A stretch of 35,152 bases of DNA. Source: Mycobacterium sp. 852002-51057_SCH5723018. GTDB lineage: Bacteria > Actinomycetota > Actinomycetes > Mycobacteriales > Mycobacteriaceae. The notes under the pieces are model-generated. The model ran no database searches, was not told the DNA's origin, and saw only the letters and a program-made list of their open reading frames with translations. Positions 15,421 through 22,803 of the stretch are shown here, in pieces (position 1 is the stretch's first letter; each line of letters starts with the position of its first letter). Made by a program: the position numbers and the translations under genes. The DNA lies in assembly GCF_001667035.1 (NCBI RefSeq), contig NZ_LZIR01000109.1, positions 1-35,152 of the forward strand. Direction: 5' to 3'.

Positions 15421-17058
15421 ATGGACAGCACAATGCAGGACTTTCCGTTGACCATCACCGCGATCATGCGGCACGGCTGCGCGGTCCACGGAGTACGCAC
15501 GGTCGCCACCGCCACAGGGGACGGTTACCGGACCACGACCTACCGCGAACTGGGTCAGCAGGCCGCCCGGTTGGCAAATGCGCTGCGCGGCCTCGGCGTT
15601 ACCGGCGATCAGCGCGTCGCGACGTTCATGTGGAACAACACCGAACACCTGGCGACCTACCTCGCGGTGCCGTCGATGGGCGCCGTCCTGCACACGCTCA
15701 ACATCCGGCTCTTCCCCGAGCAGATCGCCTATGTGGCCAACGAAGCCGAAGACGAGGTGATGCTGGTCGACGCGTCGCTGGTCAAACTGCTCGTGCCCGT
15801 CCTGGGCAAGCTCGAGACCGTGCACACGGTGATCGTGGTCGGCGACGCGCCAGAAGAACATGTGGCGCCGCTGGCCGAATCGGGCAAGACCGTGCTGCGG
15901 TATGCCGACGTGATCGCCGATGAGCCGACCGAATTCGACTGGCCGCGCATTGACGAGAACTCCGCGGCCGCGATGTGCTACACCAGCGGCACCACCGGCA
16001 ACCCCAAAGGCGTGGTCTACAGCCACCGTTCGAGCTTCCTGCACGCCATGGGGGCGTGCACCACCAACGGCATCGGCGTCGGGGCCATCGACCGCGTCCT
16101 GCCGATCGTGCCGATGTTTCACGCCAACGCCTGGGGGCTGCCGTACGCGGCGCTGATGGCGGGCGCCGACCTGATCCTGCCCGATTGCCATCTCGACGCC
16201 CGATCGCTGATCGGCATGGTCGAAAGCCGGCGGCCCACCCTGGCGGGCGCGGTGCCGACCATCTGGAACGACGTGCTGCATCGCCTCGAGGACGACCCCG
16301 ACCACGACATGTCGTCGCTGCGCCTGGTGGTATGCGGTGGGTCGGCGGTTCCGGTCTCGCTGATGCGGACCTTCGAGGAAAAGCGCGGCGTGCAGATCCG
16401 GCAGCTCTGGGGCATGACGGAGACGTCGCCGATGGCCACCATGGCGTGGCCGCCGCCGGACACCCCCGACGACCAGCACTGGGCGTTCCGCGCGACGCAG
16501 GGCCAGCCGCTCTGCGGGGTGGAGATGCGGATCGTCGACGACGACGGCGAGGTGCTGCCCAACGACGGCGAGGCCGTCGGGGAGGTGGAAGTCCGGGGCG
16601 CGTGGATCGCCGGCGCCTACTACCTGGGACGCGACGAGTCCAAGTTCGACTCCGGCTGGCTGCGCACCGGCGACGTCGGCCGCATCGACGAGCGGGGCTT
16701 CGTCACCCTGACCGATCGGGCCAAAGACGTCATCAAGTCCGGCGGGGAGTGGATCTCGTCGGTCGAGCTGGAGAACTGCCTGATCGCCCACCCCCATGTC
16801 CTCGAGGCCGCGGTGGTCGGGGTTCCCGACGAGCGGTGGCAGGAACGACCGCTGGCGGTCGTCGTGGCCAAGCACTCGTCGGTGAGCGCCGAAGACCTGC
16901 GAAAGTTCCTGGCGGACAAGGTGGCCCGGTGGTGGTTGCCCGAGCGATGGACGTTCGCCGACCAGATCCCTCGCACCAGCGTGGGCAAGTACGACAAGAA
17001 AGCCATCCGCGCGCGCTACGCCGAAGACGGTTACTCGGTGATCGAGGCCCGCGACTGA
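15421..17058 (+). CDS. fadD14: Fatty-acid-CoA ligase FadD14
   Basis: 545 residues of the adenylate-forming (ANL) superfamily. It activates a carboxylic acid with ATP and joins it to CoA. The phosphate-binding loop YTSGTTGNPKG is at 187-197, the adenine-side motif near GMTETSP, the hinge-region GWLRTGD at about 411-417, and the C-terminal catalytic lysine K523 in TSVGKYDKK. The overall pattern resembles medium-chain ligases. AAAAGGCGG lies 8-16 bases before the ATG. The reductase gene starts 28 bases downstream, suggesting an operon; position and size match fadD14 (Rv1058). Confidence 0.92.
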   Translation: MDSTMQDFPLTITAIMRHGCAVHGVRTVATATGDGYRTTTYRELGQQAARLANALRGLGVTGDQRVATFMWNNTEHLATYLAVPSMGAVLHTLNIRLFPEQIAYVANEAEDEVMLVDASLVKLLVPVLGKLETVHTVIVVGDAPEEHVAPLAESGKTVLRYADVIADEPTEFDWPRIDENSAAAMCYTSGTTGNPKGVVYSHRSSFLHAMGACTTNGIGVGAIDRVLPIVPMFHANAWGLPYAALMAGADLILPDCHLDARSLIGMVESRRPTLAGAVPTIWNDVLHRLEDDPDHDMSSLRLVVCGGSAVPVSLMRTFEEKRGVQIRQLWGMTETSPMATMAWPPPDTPDDQHWAFRATQGQPLCGVEMRIVDDDGEVLPNDGEAVGEVEVRGAWIAGAYYLGRDESKFDSGWLRTGDVGRIDERGFVTLTDRAKDVIKSGGEWISSVELENCLIAHPHVLEAAVVGVPDERWQERPLAVVVAKHSSVSAEDLRKFLADKVARWWLPERWTFADQIPRTSVGKYDKKAIRARYAEDGYSVIEARD

Positions 17059-17086
17059 AGCGCTCGCGGGCAAGCAAGATGGGAAC

Positions 17087-18145
17087 ATGAGTCTGCGGGT
17101 CATTCAGTGGGCGACCGGGTCCGTCGGAACGGCGGCGATCAAGGGCGTGCTCGATCATCCCGACCTGGAACTCGTTGGCTGCTGGGTGCATTCGGAGGCC
17201 AAGGGCGGCAGGGACGTCGGCGAGATCATCGGCACCTCGCCGTTGGGTGTGACCGCGACCGACAGCATCGACGACGTGCTCGCGATGCACGCCGACGCGG
17301 TGATCTATGCGCCGTTGCTGCCCAACGTCGAGGAAGTCGCCGCGCTGCTGCGCTCGGGCAAGAACGTCGTCACCCCGCTCGGCTGGTTCTACCCGAGCGA
17401 AAAGGAAGCCGCCCCACTGGAAGTCGCCGCACAGGCCGGCAACGCGACGCTGCACGGCGCGGGCATCGGCCCCGGGGCGGCCACCGAGCTGTTCCCCTTG
17501 CTGCTGTCGGTGATGTCGACCGGCGTGACTTTTGTTCGCGCGGAAGAGTTCTCCGACCTTCGCACCTATGGCGCGCCGGACGTGCTGCGCTACGTGATGG
17601 GCTTCGGCGGCACGCCGGACAGCGCGCTGACCGGGCCGATGCAAAAGCTGCTCGACGGCGGGTTCATCCAGTCCGTGCGGCTCTGCGTCGACCAGCTGGG
17701 CTTCGCCGCCGACCGCGAGATCCGGTCGTCGCAGGAGGTGGCCGTCGCGACCGCACCGATCGCCTCACCGATCGGCGTGATCGAGCCGGGCCAGGTCGCC
17801 GCGCGCCGCTTCTGCTGGGAGGCGCTGGTCGGCGACACGGTGGTCGTGCAGATCACCGTGAACTGGCTGATGGGATCCGAAAACCTCGATCCGCCGTGGG
17901 GTTTCGGGCCGGCGGGGGAACGCTACGAGATCGAGGTGCGGGGAAACCCGGACACCCTGGTGACCGTGAAGGGCTGGCAGCCGGAAAGTGTGCTGGCCGG
18001 GCTGCAGAGCAATCCCGGAATCGTGGCGACCGCCGCGCACTGCGTCAATGCGATCCCGGCCACCTGCGCCGCACCGGCGGGCATTCAGAGCTTTTTCGAC
18101 CTGCCGCTGATCACCGGCCGGGCCGCCCCCGGGTTGGCGCGGTAA
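17087..18145 (+). CDS. NAD(P)-binding dihydrodipicolinate reductase-like protein, Rv1059-like
   Basis: 352 residues. The N-terminal Rossmann segment starts MSLRVIQWATGSVG, with the glycine motif at 11-14; the fold resembles DapB and 2,4-diaminopentanoate dehydrogenase. A catalytic role in lysine synthesis is unlikely because mycobacteria have a separate dapB; the substrate here is unknown. The mycobacterial branch is often found with lipid-activation genes and may reduce a CoA- or amide-type intermediate made by the adjacent ligase, which is only inference. It follows fadD14 by 28 bases. The H37Rv gene Rv1060, which follows next there, has no counterpart in the 144 bases downstream. Confidence 0.85.
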   Translation: MSLRVIQWATGSVGTAAIKGVLDHPDLELVGCWVHSEAKGGRDVGEIIGTSPLGVTATDSIDDVLAMHADAVIYAPLLPNVEEVAALLRSGKNVVTPLGWFYPSEKEAAPLEVAAQAGNATLHGAGIGPGAATELFPLLLSVMSTGVTFVRAEEFSDLRTYGAPDVLRYVMGFGGTPDSALTGPMQKLLDGGFIQSVRLCVDQLGFAADREIRSSQEVAVATAPIASPIGVIEPGQVAARRFCWEALVGDTVVVQITVNWLMGSENLDPPWGFGPAGERYEIEVRGNPDTLVTVKGWQPESVLAGLQSNPGIVATAAHCVNAIPATCAAPAGIQSFFDLPLITGRAAPGLAR

Positions 18146-18289
18146 AGCGCGCTCGGTTGGCCTGCTCGCGGATGTCGCCAGACATAATCCGTTGCGATGC
18201 GCGTCGGCGTGTCGTCGCAACTGGTGATGTGTCGCGGAACCCAAACCGAGCCTCCGGGCGCGGCGGCCGCCTTCGGTACGGTCGAGACC

Positions 18290-19174
18290 ATGTGCCGACT
18301 TTTTGGCTTGCACGCGGGGACACACGTTTGCACCGCGACGTTCTGGCTGCTGAACGCCCCAGACAGCCTGTCGCAACAAAGCCGGAAGAACCCCGACGGC
18401 ACGGGCCTGGGCCTATTCGACCAGCATGGTCGGCCGCAGCTGCACAAGGAGCCGATCGCGGCGTGGCAGGACACCCAATTCGCCACCGAGGCGCACCAAT
18501 TGAGCGGCACGACCTTCGTGGCCCACGTCCGGTACGCGACCACCGGGTCGCTCGACGTCCGCAACACGCACCCGTTCCAGCAGGACGGCCGGATCTTCGC
18601 GCACAACGGCGTGGTCGAGGGACTGGATGTCATCGACGCCCGGCTGCGCGAGCTCGGCACCGCGGACCTGGTTTTGGGCCAGACCGATTCCGAGCGGGTG
18701 TTCGCGTTGATCACCGGTTCGGTCCGCGCCCGCGGCGGCGACGAGACGGCCGGTCTCGTCGACGCCGTGCGGTGGCTCGCGGCGAACGCCCCCATTTACG
18801 CGGTCAACATCCTGCTGAGCACGGCCACCGACATGTGGGCGCTGCGTTACCCGGATTCCCACGAGCTCTACCTGCTCGATCGTCGCTCCGAGCACGACGA
18901 CACGGGCCCCGGCTTCGACCTGCGCACACATCGAATCCGCGCCCGGTCGGAGCATCTGTGCACCCGCTCGTCGGTGGTGTTCGCCAGCGAGCCGATGGAC
19001 GGCGATCCGCGCTGGTGCCTGCTCGAACCGGGAGAGCTGGTCCACGTCGACGCCGGGCTGCAGATCGCCCGCAGCGTCGTGTTAGCCGACCCGCCGGCTC
19101 ATCTGCTCCGCCGCGAAGACCTGAGCGCGCCGGTGCAGCTGTCCCAACACACGAAGGTCCGAGGCGGCGCGTGA
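18290..19174 (+). CDS. Class II glutamine amidotransferase, Rv1061-like
   Basis: 294 residues beginning MCRLFGLHAG. After removal of Met1, Cys2 becomes the N-terminal nucleophile that releases ammonia from glutamine, which fixes the start at ATG 18290; an upstream extension would bury the catalytic cysteine. Other conserved elements are HVRYAT (R81), HNG (N106-G107) and QTDSE (D133). No synthetase domain is fused, so it is a stand-alone amidotransferase of the GATase_4/YafJ type with unknown acceptor. Its TGA overlaps the GTG start of the patatin-like gene by four bases (GTGA), so the two are translationally coupled. Confidence 0.9.
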   Translation: MCRLFGLHAGTHVCTATFWLLNAPDSLSQQSRKNPDGTGLGLFDQHGRPQLHKEPIAAWQDTQFATEAHQLSGTTFVAHVRYATTGSLDVRNTHPFQQDGRIFAHNGVVEGLDVIDARLRELGTADLVLGQTDSERVFALITGSVRARGGDETAGLVDAVRWLAANAPIYAVNILLSTATDMWALRYPDSHELYLLDRRSEHDDTGPGFDLRTHRIRARSEHLCTRSSVVFASEPMDGDPRWCLLEPGELVHVDAGLQIARSVVLADPPAHLLRREDLSAPVQLSQHTKVRGGA

Positions 19175-20040
19175 CGACCAGACGCGCGCTCGTGCTGGCC
19201 GGTGGTGGAATCGCCGGAATCGCTTGGGAGACGGGCATTCTGCAGGGCATCGCCGACGAACGGCCGAAAGCCGCCCGGCTGCTGCTGGATTCGGACGTGC
19301 TGGTGGGAACATCGGCGGGTTCGGCGGTCGCCGCGCAGATCGGCAGCGGCAGCACGCTCGAGGCGCTGTTCGACCGGCAGATCGCCGAGTCATCGGCCGA
19401 AATCGATTCCGGTGTCGACGTCGACGACATCACCGAACTTTTCCTGGCCGCCCTGCGCGAACCCTACGACACGACCCGGGACAAGATCCGGCAGCAGATG
19501 CAACGCATCGGGGCTGTGGCGGTAGCGACCCAAACCGTGCCCGAGCCGGTGCGGCGCCGGGTGATCTCCCAGCGCCTGCCATCGCACGACTGGCCGGAGC
19601 GGGTGCTGCGCATCACCGCGATCGACGTCGCCACAGGGGAATTGGTCGTCTTCGATCGCGACTCCGGCGTCGGGCTCGTCGACGCGGTGGCGGCCAGTTG
19701 CGCGGTGCCGGGCGCCTGGCCGCCGGTGACGATCGGGGCGCGGCGCTACATGGACGGCGGGATCGCCAGTCCGATCAACCTCGGCGTGGCCGGCGACTGC
19801 GACGCGGCGGTGGTGCTGGTGCCCTCGGGCGCCGACGCGCCCTCGCCGTTCGGCGACGGGCCGGCGGCCGAGATGGCGGCGTTCCCCGGCGCGACGTTCG
19901 CGGTGTTCGCCGACGACGACTCCCTCGCGGCTTTCGGAGCCAACCCCCTGGATCCGCGCTGCCGCGTCGCCTCGGCGCTGGCCGGGCGGGACCAAGGCCG
20001 CCGCGAAGCCCCTGCCGTCGCGCGTTTTCTCGGGGTCTGA
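19171..20040 (+). CDS. Patatin-like phospholipase, Rv1062-like
   Basis: 289 residues of the patatin fold. The oxyanion loop GGGIAG is at 11-16, nucleophile Ser48 in GTSAGS, and the catalytic Asp195 in YMDGG, so the Ser-Asp dyad is complete. It should hydrolyse acyl esters of phospholipids or other lipids, probably in the cytoplasm or at the inner face of the membrane, as no signal peptide is present. The start GTG overlaps the stop of the amidotransferase. It ends eight bases before the stop of a second patatin-like gene on the other strand. Confidence 0.9.
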   Translation: MTTRRALVLAGGGIAGIAWETGILQGIADERPKAARLLLDSDVLVGTSAGSAVAAQIGSGSTLEALFDRQIAESSAEIDSGVDVDDITELFLAALREPYDTTRDKIRQQMQRIGAVAVATQTVPEPVRRRVISQRLPSHDWPERVLRITAIDVATGELVVFDRDSGVGLVDAVAASCAVPGAWPPVTIGARRYMDGGIASPINLGVAGDCDAAVVLVPSGADAPSPFGDGPAAEMAAFPGATFAVFADDDSLAAFGANPLDPRCRVASALAGRDQGRREAPAVARFLGV

Positions 20041-20048
20041 CCGGCGGA

Positions 20049-21152
20049 TCAACCCTCGATCGCGGGCGGGTCCGGGTCCTCTTGCTCGGCTTCGAGGCGG
20101 TCCAGCGCCTGGTCGGCCAGCGCGCGGCCCGCGCCGATCACCTCCAACGCCCGGTGGAATTCCAAGCCCCGGCACGTCGAGCGGGGCACCTCGATCAGCA
20201 CGTCGGGCGGGTAGGCCGCCAGCGTGTGGCGCGCCAGCGCCGCTTGGGCGATGTCGATCGTCCGGTTCATCACCTCAAAACCGCCCAGCTTTGGGACCGC
20301 CGGGCCGACGTCGAGGTCGTCGTCCCCGCCGGGCGGCTCCGCACCCGGTTCTTCCGACCAGGTGTCCGCTCCGAACCGGCTGAGCACCGCCCGCGCGGTC
20401 GGCCGGTCGAGCAGCGACCGGGCCGCGGTCGTGTCCAGCAAGGCGGACGTGCTGCGCACCATGCGGTTCAACCATTCGGCGGTGACGCCCGGCTCGGCGG
20501 CGCGGCGTTCGATGGCCTCGCTGCCGCTGAGGCTCACCGCGATGGTCAGGTCGGCGTTGACCGCGGCGATCGGGGCCATCGGCAACGGATCCAGGATGCC
20601 GCCGTCGGCGAGCAGGCGGCCGTCGATCTCGTGCGGCGCGATCACCCCCGGGATCGCGATCGAGGCGCGAATTGCCGCGTCGACGGGACCGCGCTGAAAC
20701 CACACCGACTTGCCGGCCAGCAGATCGGTGGCCACCGCGGTGTAGGGGACCGGCAGCTGCTCGATGGTGACCGGGCCGAGGATGTCGCGCACCGCGTCGA
20801 GGATCTTCTCGGCCCGCAACACCCCGGCCGCACTGATGGACGGGTCCAGCAGCCGCAGGATCGTGCGCTGCGTCAGCGACTTCGCCCAGTCCGCGAACTC
20901 GTCGAGTCTCCCGGCCGCTTGCAGGCCCCCGACCAGCGCGCCCATCGACGAACCCGCGATGCCGACGATCTCGTATCCACGCGCCCGCAGGGCCTCGATC
21001 ACCCCGATGTGGGCATAGCCGCGGGCGCCGCCGCTGCCCAGCGCCAGCGCCACCCGAGTCGGTGAGGATCGGCGCGCGACCGCTCCGCCAGGTTCGCCGG
21101 GCACCCATTCATTTTGCGCGGCGGAACCGAGCGTCACCGGCCGGGCCGGCAC
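20049..21152 (-). CDS. Patatin-like phospholipase, RssA/NTE type, Rv1063c-like
   Basis: 367 residues. The patatin domain starts after about 30 disordered residues. The oxyanion loop GSGGARG is at 39-45, the nucleophile Ser69 in GSSMG, and the DGG motif follows in LLADGGIL. The C-terminal 110 residues are less conserved. The GTG at 21152 is used as start, but the family usually begins just before TRVALALGSGG, so a start up to 25 codons later is possible. Head-to-tail with lpqV upstream (43 bases), probably one operon, and convergent with the other patatin-like gene. The two patatins differ in sequence, so they are not a recent duplication. Confidence 0.88.
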   Translation of the reverse strand: MPARPVTLGSAAQNEWVPGEPGGAVARRSSPTRVALALGSGGARGYAHIGVIEALRARGYEIVGIAGSSMGALVGGLQAAGRLDEFADWAKSLTQRTILRLLDPSISAAGVLRAEKILDAVRDILGPVTIEQLPVPYTAVATDLLAGKSVWFQRGPVDAAIRASIAIPGVIAPHEIDGRLLADGGILDPLPMAPIAAVNADLTIAVSLSGSEAIERRAAEPGVTAEWLNRMVRSTSALLDTTAARSLLDRPTARAVLSRFGADTWSEEPGAEPPGGDDDLDVGPAVPKLGGFEVMNRTIDIAQAALARHTLAAYPPDVLIEVPRSTCRGLEFHRALEVIGAGRALADQALDRLEAEQEDPDPPAIEG

Positions 21153-21195
21153 TTTTTTGCAGCCGTGATCGCAATTGCGGCGGGGCTTGCCGGCG

Positions 21196-21642
21196 CTACC
21201 CGCATTCGTCGCTCGCGGCCGCTCGCGCGGCGGTGAGGACGGCGGCCTGCCGCGCCAGCGTCAGCTCAGACCACCGGGCATTCCAGGTGCCGGCCGTGCC
21301 CGTCGGGGACGCCTGAATCATCGCCAGATACGGCTCCAGCAGCGACCCACCGGTCTTGGGCTGCGCTTCCATCCACACTTTGGCGGCGTGACAGGCCTGG
21401 AAGTATTCCTCCTCGGTCGAATCGGCGGGCACGTCGACTCTGGTCGTCACGCCGGCGGGGGAGAGCCCGACGGCACCCGGCGGCGCCGCATTGGGGGCCG
21501 CGGAAGAACGCGCCGACGACGGCAGCGTGGGCTTGCTGGTGGGGGCGCCACGCGAGCAGGCGGTGACGCCGGCCAATCCGGTCAAGCCGATTGCTAGGAC
21601 GAGGGCGGCCCACCACTGGGGCCGTTGACGGCGCCAACGCAC
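21196..21642 (-). CDS. lpqV: Lipoprotein LpqV
   Basis: 148 residues. The signal peptide is Arg-rich at the start (MRWRRQR), with a hydrophobic core at 11-26 and lipobox VTAC giving lipidated Cys29. A Ser/Pro/Ala-rich linker (30-60) follows, then a compact domain of about 85 residues with two more cysteines (in QACHAA and at SDECG), likely forming a disulfide. Function unknown. Position before the patatin-like gene matches lpqV (Rv1064c). Start GTG 21642 lies only 28 bases from the proposed start of the divergent cysteine-rich leader peptide. Confidence 0.85.
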   Translation of the reverse strand: MRWRRQRPQWWAALVLAIGLTGLAGVTACSRGAPTSKPTLPSSARSSAAPNAAPPGAVGLSPAGVTTRVDVPADSTEEEYFQACHAAKVWMEAQPKTGGSLLEPYLAMIQASPTGTAGTWNARWSELTLARQAAVLTAARAAASDECG

Positions 21643-21670
21643 GATCTCAATCTATGCAACACTGGCGGCC

Positions 21671-21712
21671 GTGATGGAGCGCTTCGGATTTTGCGAGTGT
21701 TGTCGGCCCTAA
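21671..21712 (+). CDS. Cysteine-rich leader peptide before cysteine dioxygenase
   Basis: A tiny reading frame not long enough for normal gene calling: GTG 21671 or ATG 21674 to TAA 21710-21712, reading MERFGFCECCRP. Three of twelve residues are cysteine, clustered as CECC just before the stop. No ribosome site precedes it, which fits a leaderless start; AACACT at 21658-21663, seven bases before the GTG, is a possible -10. The main gene starts 42 bases after the stop. Short poly-cysteine leader frames acting as cysteine-responsive attenuators have been described in mycobacteria, and the downstream genes here handle cysteine. Function is therefore inferred from sequence plus context. Confidence 0.6.
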   Translation: MMERFGFCECCRP

Positions 21713-21749
21713 CACGCCGCCGCTCGTCCCATCCGTTCACTCTGGAGCT
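21697..21749 (+). promoter_or_regulatory. Candidate attenuator structures in the dioxygenase leader
   Basis: GTGTT at 21697-21701, within the cysteine codons, can pair with AACAC at 21711-21715, which spans the leader stop. GAGTG at 21695-21699 can instead pair with CACTC at 21738-21742, next to the GGAG ribosome site. That site itself lies in the palindrome GGAGCTCC at about 21744-21751. These pairings exclude each other, as in an attenuator. Stems are short (5 bp), so this is tentative. Confidence 0.35.
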
Positions 21750-21754
21750 CCCCC

Positions 21755-22363
21755 ATGTCTGTTCTTTTTTCGACGTCTGTTCCCGTTGCGACGCCTGCCG
21801 TCGCCCCGGCCGCGCTACGCCCACTGACGTCACCGTCCCCGGGACCGACCCGGCTGCGGGTGCCCGACCTGCTGTATGCCACCGACCAAGCCGCCGACCA
21901 CGTGCTCAGCGGGCGCTGCGACCACCTGCTGCCCAAGGGCGGGATTCCGGAGTCGCAGCGTTGGTTCACCCGCATCCACGGCGACGAGGAACTCGACATC
22001 TGGCTGATCAGCTGGGTTCCCGGTCATCACACCGAATTACACGACCATGGCGGATCCCTGGGCGCGCTGACGGTGCTGTCCGGCTCGCTCAACGAATTCC
22101 GTTGGGACGGAAGGCGATTGCGCCGACGCCGGCTGGACGCCGGGGATCAGGCCGGGTTCCCGCTGGGCTGGGTGCACGACGTGGTGTGGGCGCCCAGGCC
22201 GGTTCCCGAGCCGGTGAGCGCCCACCGGGTACCGGTTCAGCCGACGCTGAGCGTGCACGCCTACTCGCCGCCGCTGACCGCGATGTCCTACTACGAGGTC
22301 AGCGACCGCCACAGGCTGCGCCGCCAGCGCACCGAACTGACCGACCAGCCGGAAGGATCCTGA
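21755..22363 (+). CDS. Cysteine dioxygenase-type thiol dioxygenase (cupin), Rv1065-like
   Basis: 202 residues. The cupin core has the iron ligands H96 and H98 in ELHDHGG and H141, and the conserved HAY segment (H168, Y170) near the end. This matches cysteine dioxygenase, which adds O2 to cysteine to give cysteine sulfinate. Glycine stands where the mammalian enzyme has its crosslinking cysteine, as in bacterial enzymes. A 3-mercaptopropionate dioxygenase activity cannot be excluded. The first 35 residues are Pro/Ala-rich and may not be structured. Its stop overlaps the start of the rhodanese gene (TGATG). The gene follows the cysteine-rich leader frame, consistent with control by cysteine supply. 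Confidence 0.88.
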   Translation: MSVLFSTSVPVATPAVAPAALRPLTSPSPGPTRLRVPDLLYATDQAADHVLSGRCDHLLPKGGIPESQRWFTRIHGDEELDIWLISWVPGHHTELHDHGGSLGALTVLSGSLNEFRWDGRRLRRRRLDAGDQAGFPLGWVHDVVWAPRPVPEPVSAHRVPVQPTLSVHAYSPPLTAMSYYEVSDRHRLRRQRTELTDQPEGS

Positions 22364-22803
22364 TGAGCCGCATCGACGTCGTCCTGAGATCGGCCCGGCG
22401 CCGGTATCGCCGCCTGCCCGCCGCCGAGGTGCCCGACGCGCTGCGGCGCGGGGCGGTGCTCGTCGACATACGGCCGCAGGCCCAGCGATTCCGCGAGGGG
22501 GAATTGCCGGGCGCGCTGGTGATCGAGCGCAATGTGCTGGAGTGGCGCTGCGACCCGACCAGTGAGGCCAGGCTGCCGGAAGCCCTCGGCGACGACGTCG
22601 AATGGGTGATCGTGTGTTCGGAGGGCTACACGTCCAGCCTGGCGGCGGCCGCGCTGCTGGACATCGGCCTGCACAACGCCACGGACGTCATCGGCGGCTA
22701 TCACGCGCTGGCGGGCGCCGGCGTGCTGGACCAGCTGACCGGGGGGTGGGCCGAGCCGGGATTGCTGACCAACAACGGCTCGCCCGTGCGCCGCTGGCTC
22801 TAG
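22363..22803 (+). CDS. Rhodanese-like sulfurtransferase, Rv1066-like
   Basis: 146 residues, one rhodanese domain. The active-site loop is CSEGYTS with C85 as the persulfide-carrying cysteine; VDIRP at 34-38 and the HNATDVIGGYHAL segment are also typical. It moves sulfane sulfur to an acceptor such as cyanide, thiols or a protein partner. The start ATG overlaps the dioxygenase stop by one base, with GGAAGGA just upstream, so the two enzymes are made together; the pair would dispose of excess cysteine carbon and sulfur. Its stop TAG is directly followed, with no spacer, by the stop codon of the gene on the opposite strand. Confidence 0.9.
   Translation: MSRIDVVLRSARRRYRRLPAAEVPDALRRGAVLVDIRPQAQRFREGELPGALVIERNVLEWRCDPTSEARLPEALGDDVEWVIVCSEGYTSSLAAAALLDIGLHNATDVIGGYHALAGAGVLDQLTGGWAEPGLLTNNGSPVRRWL

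Noticed and set aside
18197..18289. N-terminal extension of the amidotransferase
   Set aside because: Would bury the catalytic Cys that must be residue 2; the extra residues have no domain.
19171..21152. Two patatin-like genes as a tandem duplication
   Set aside because: They are convergent, differ in length and motif context (GTSAGS versus GSSMG) and correspond to separate H37Rv genes.
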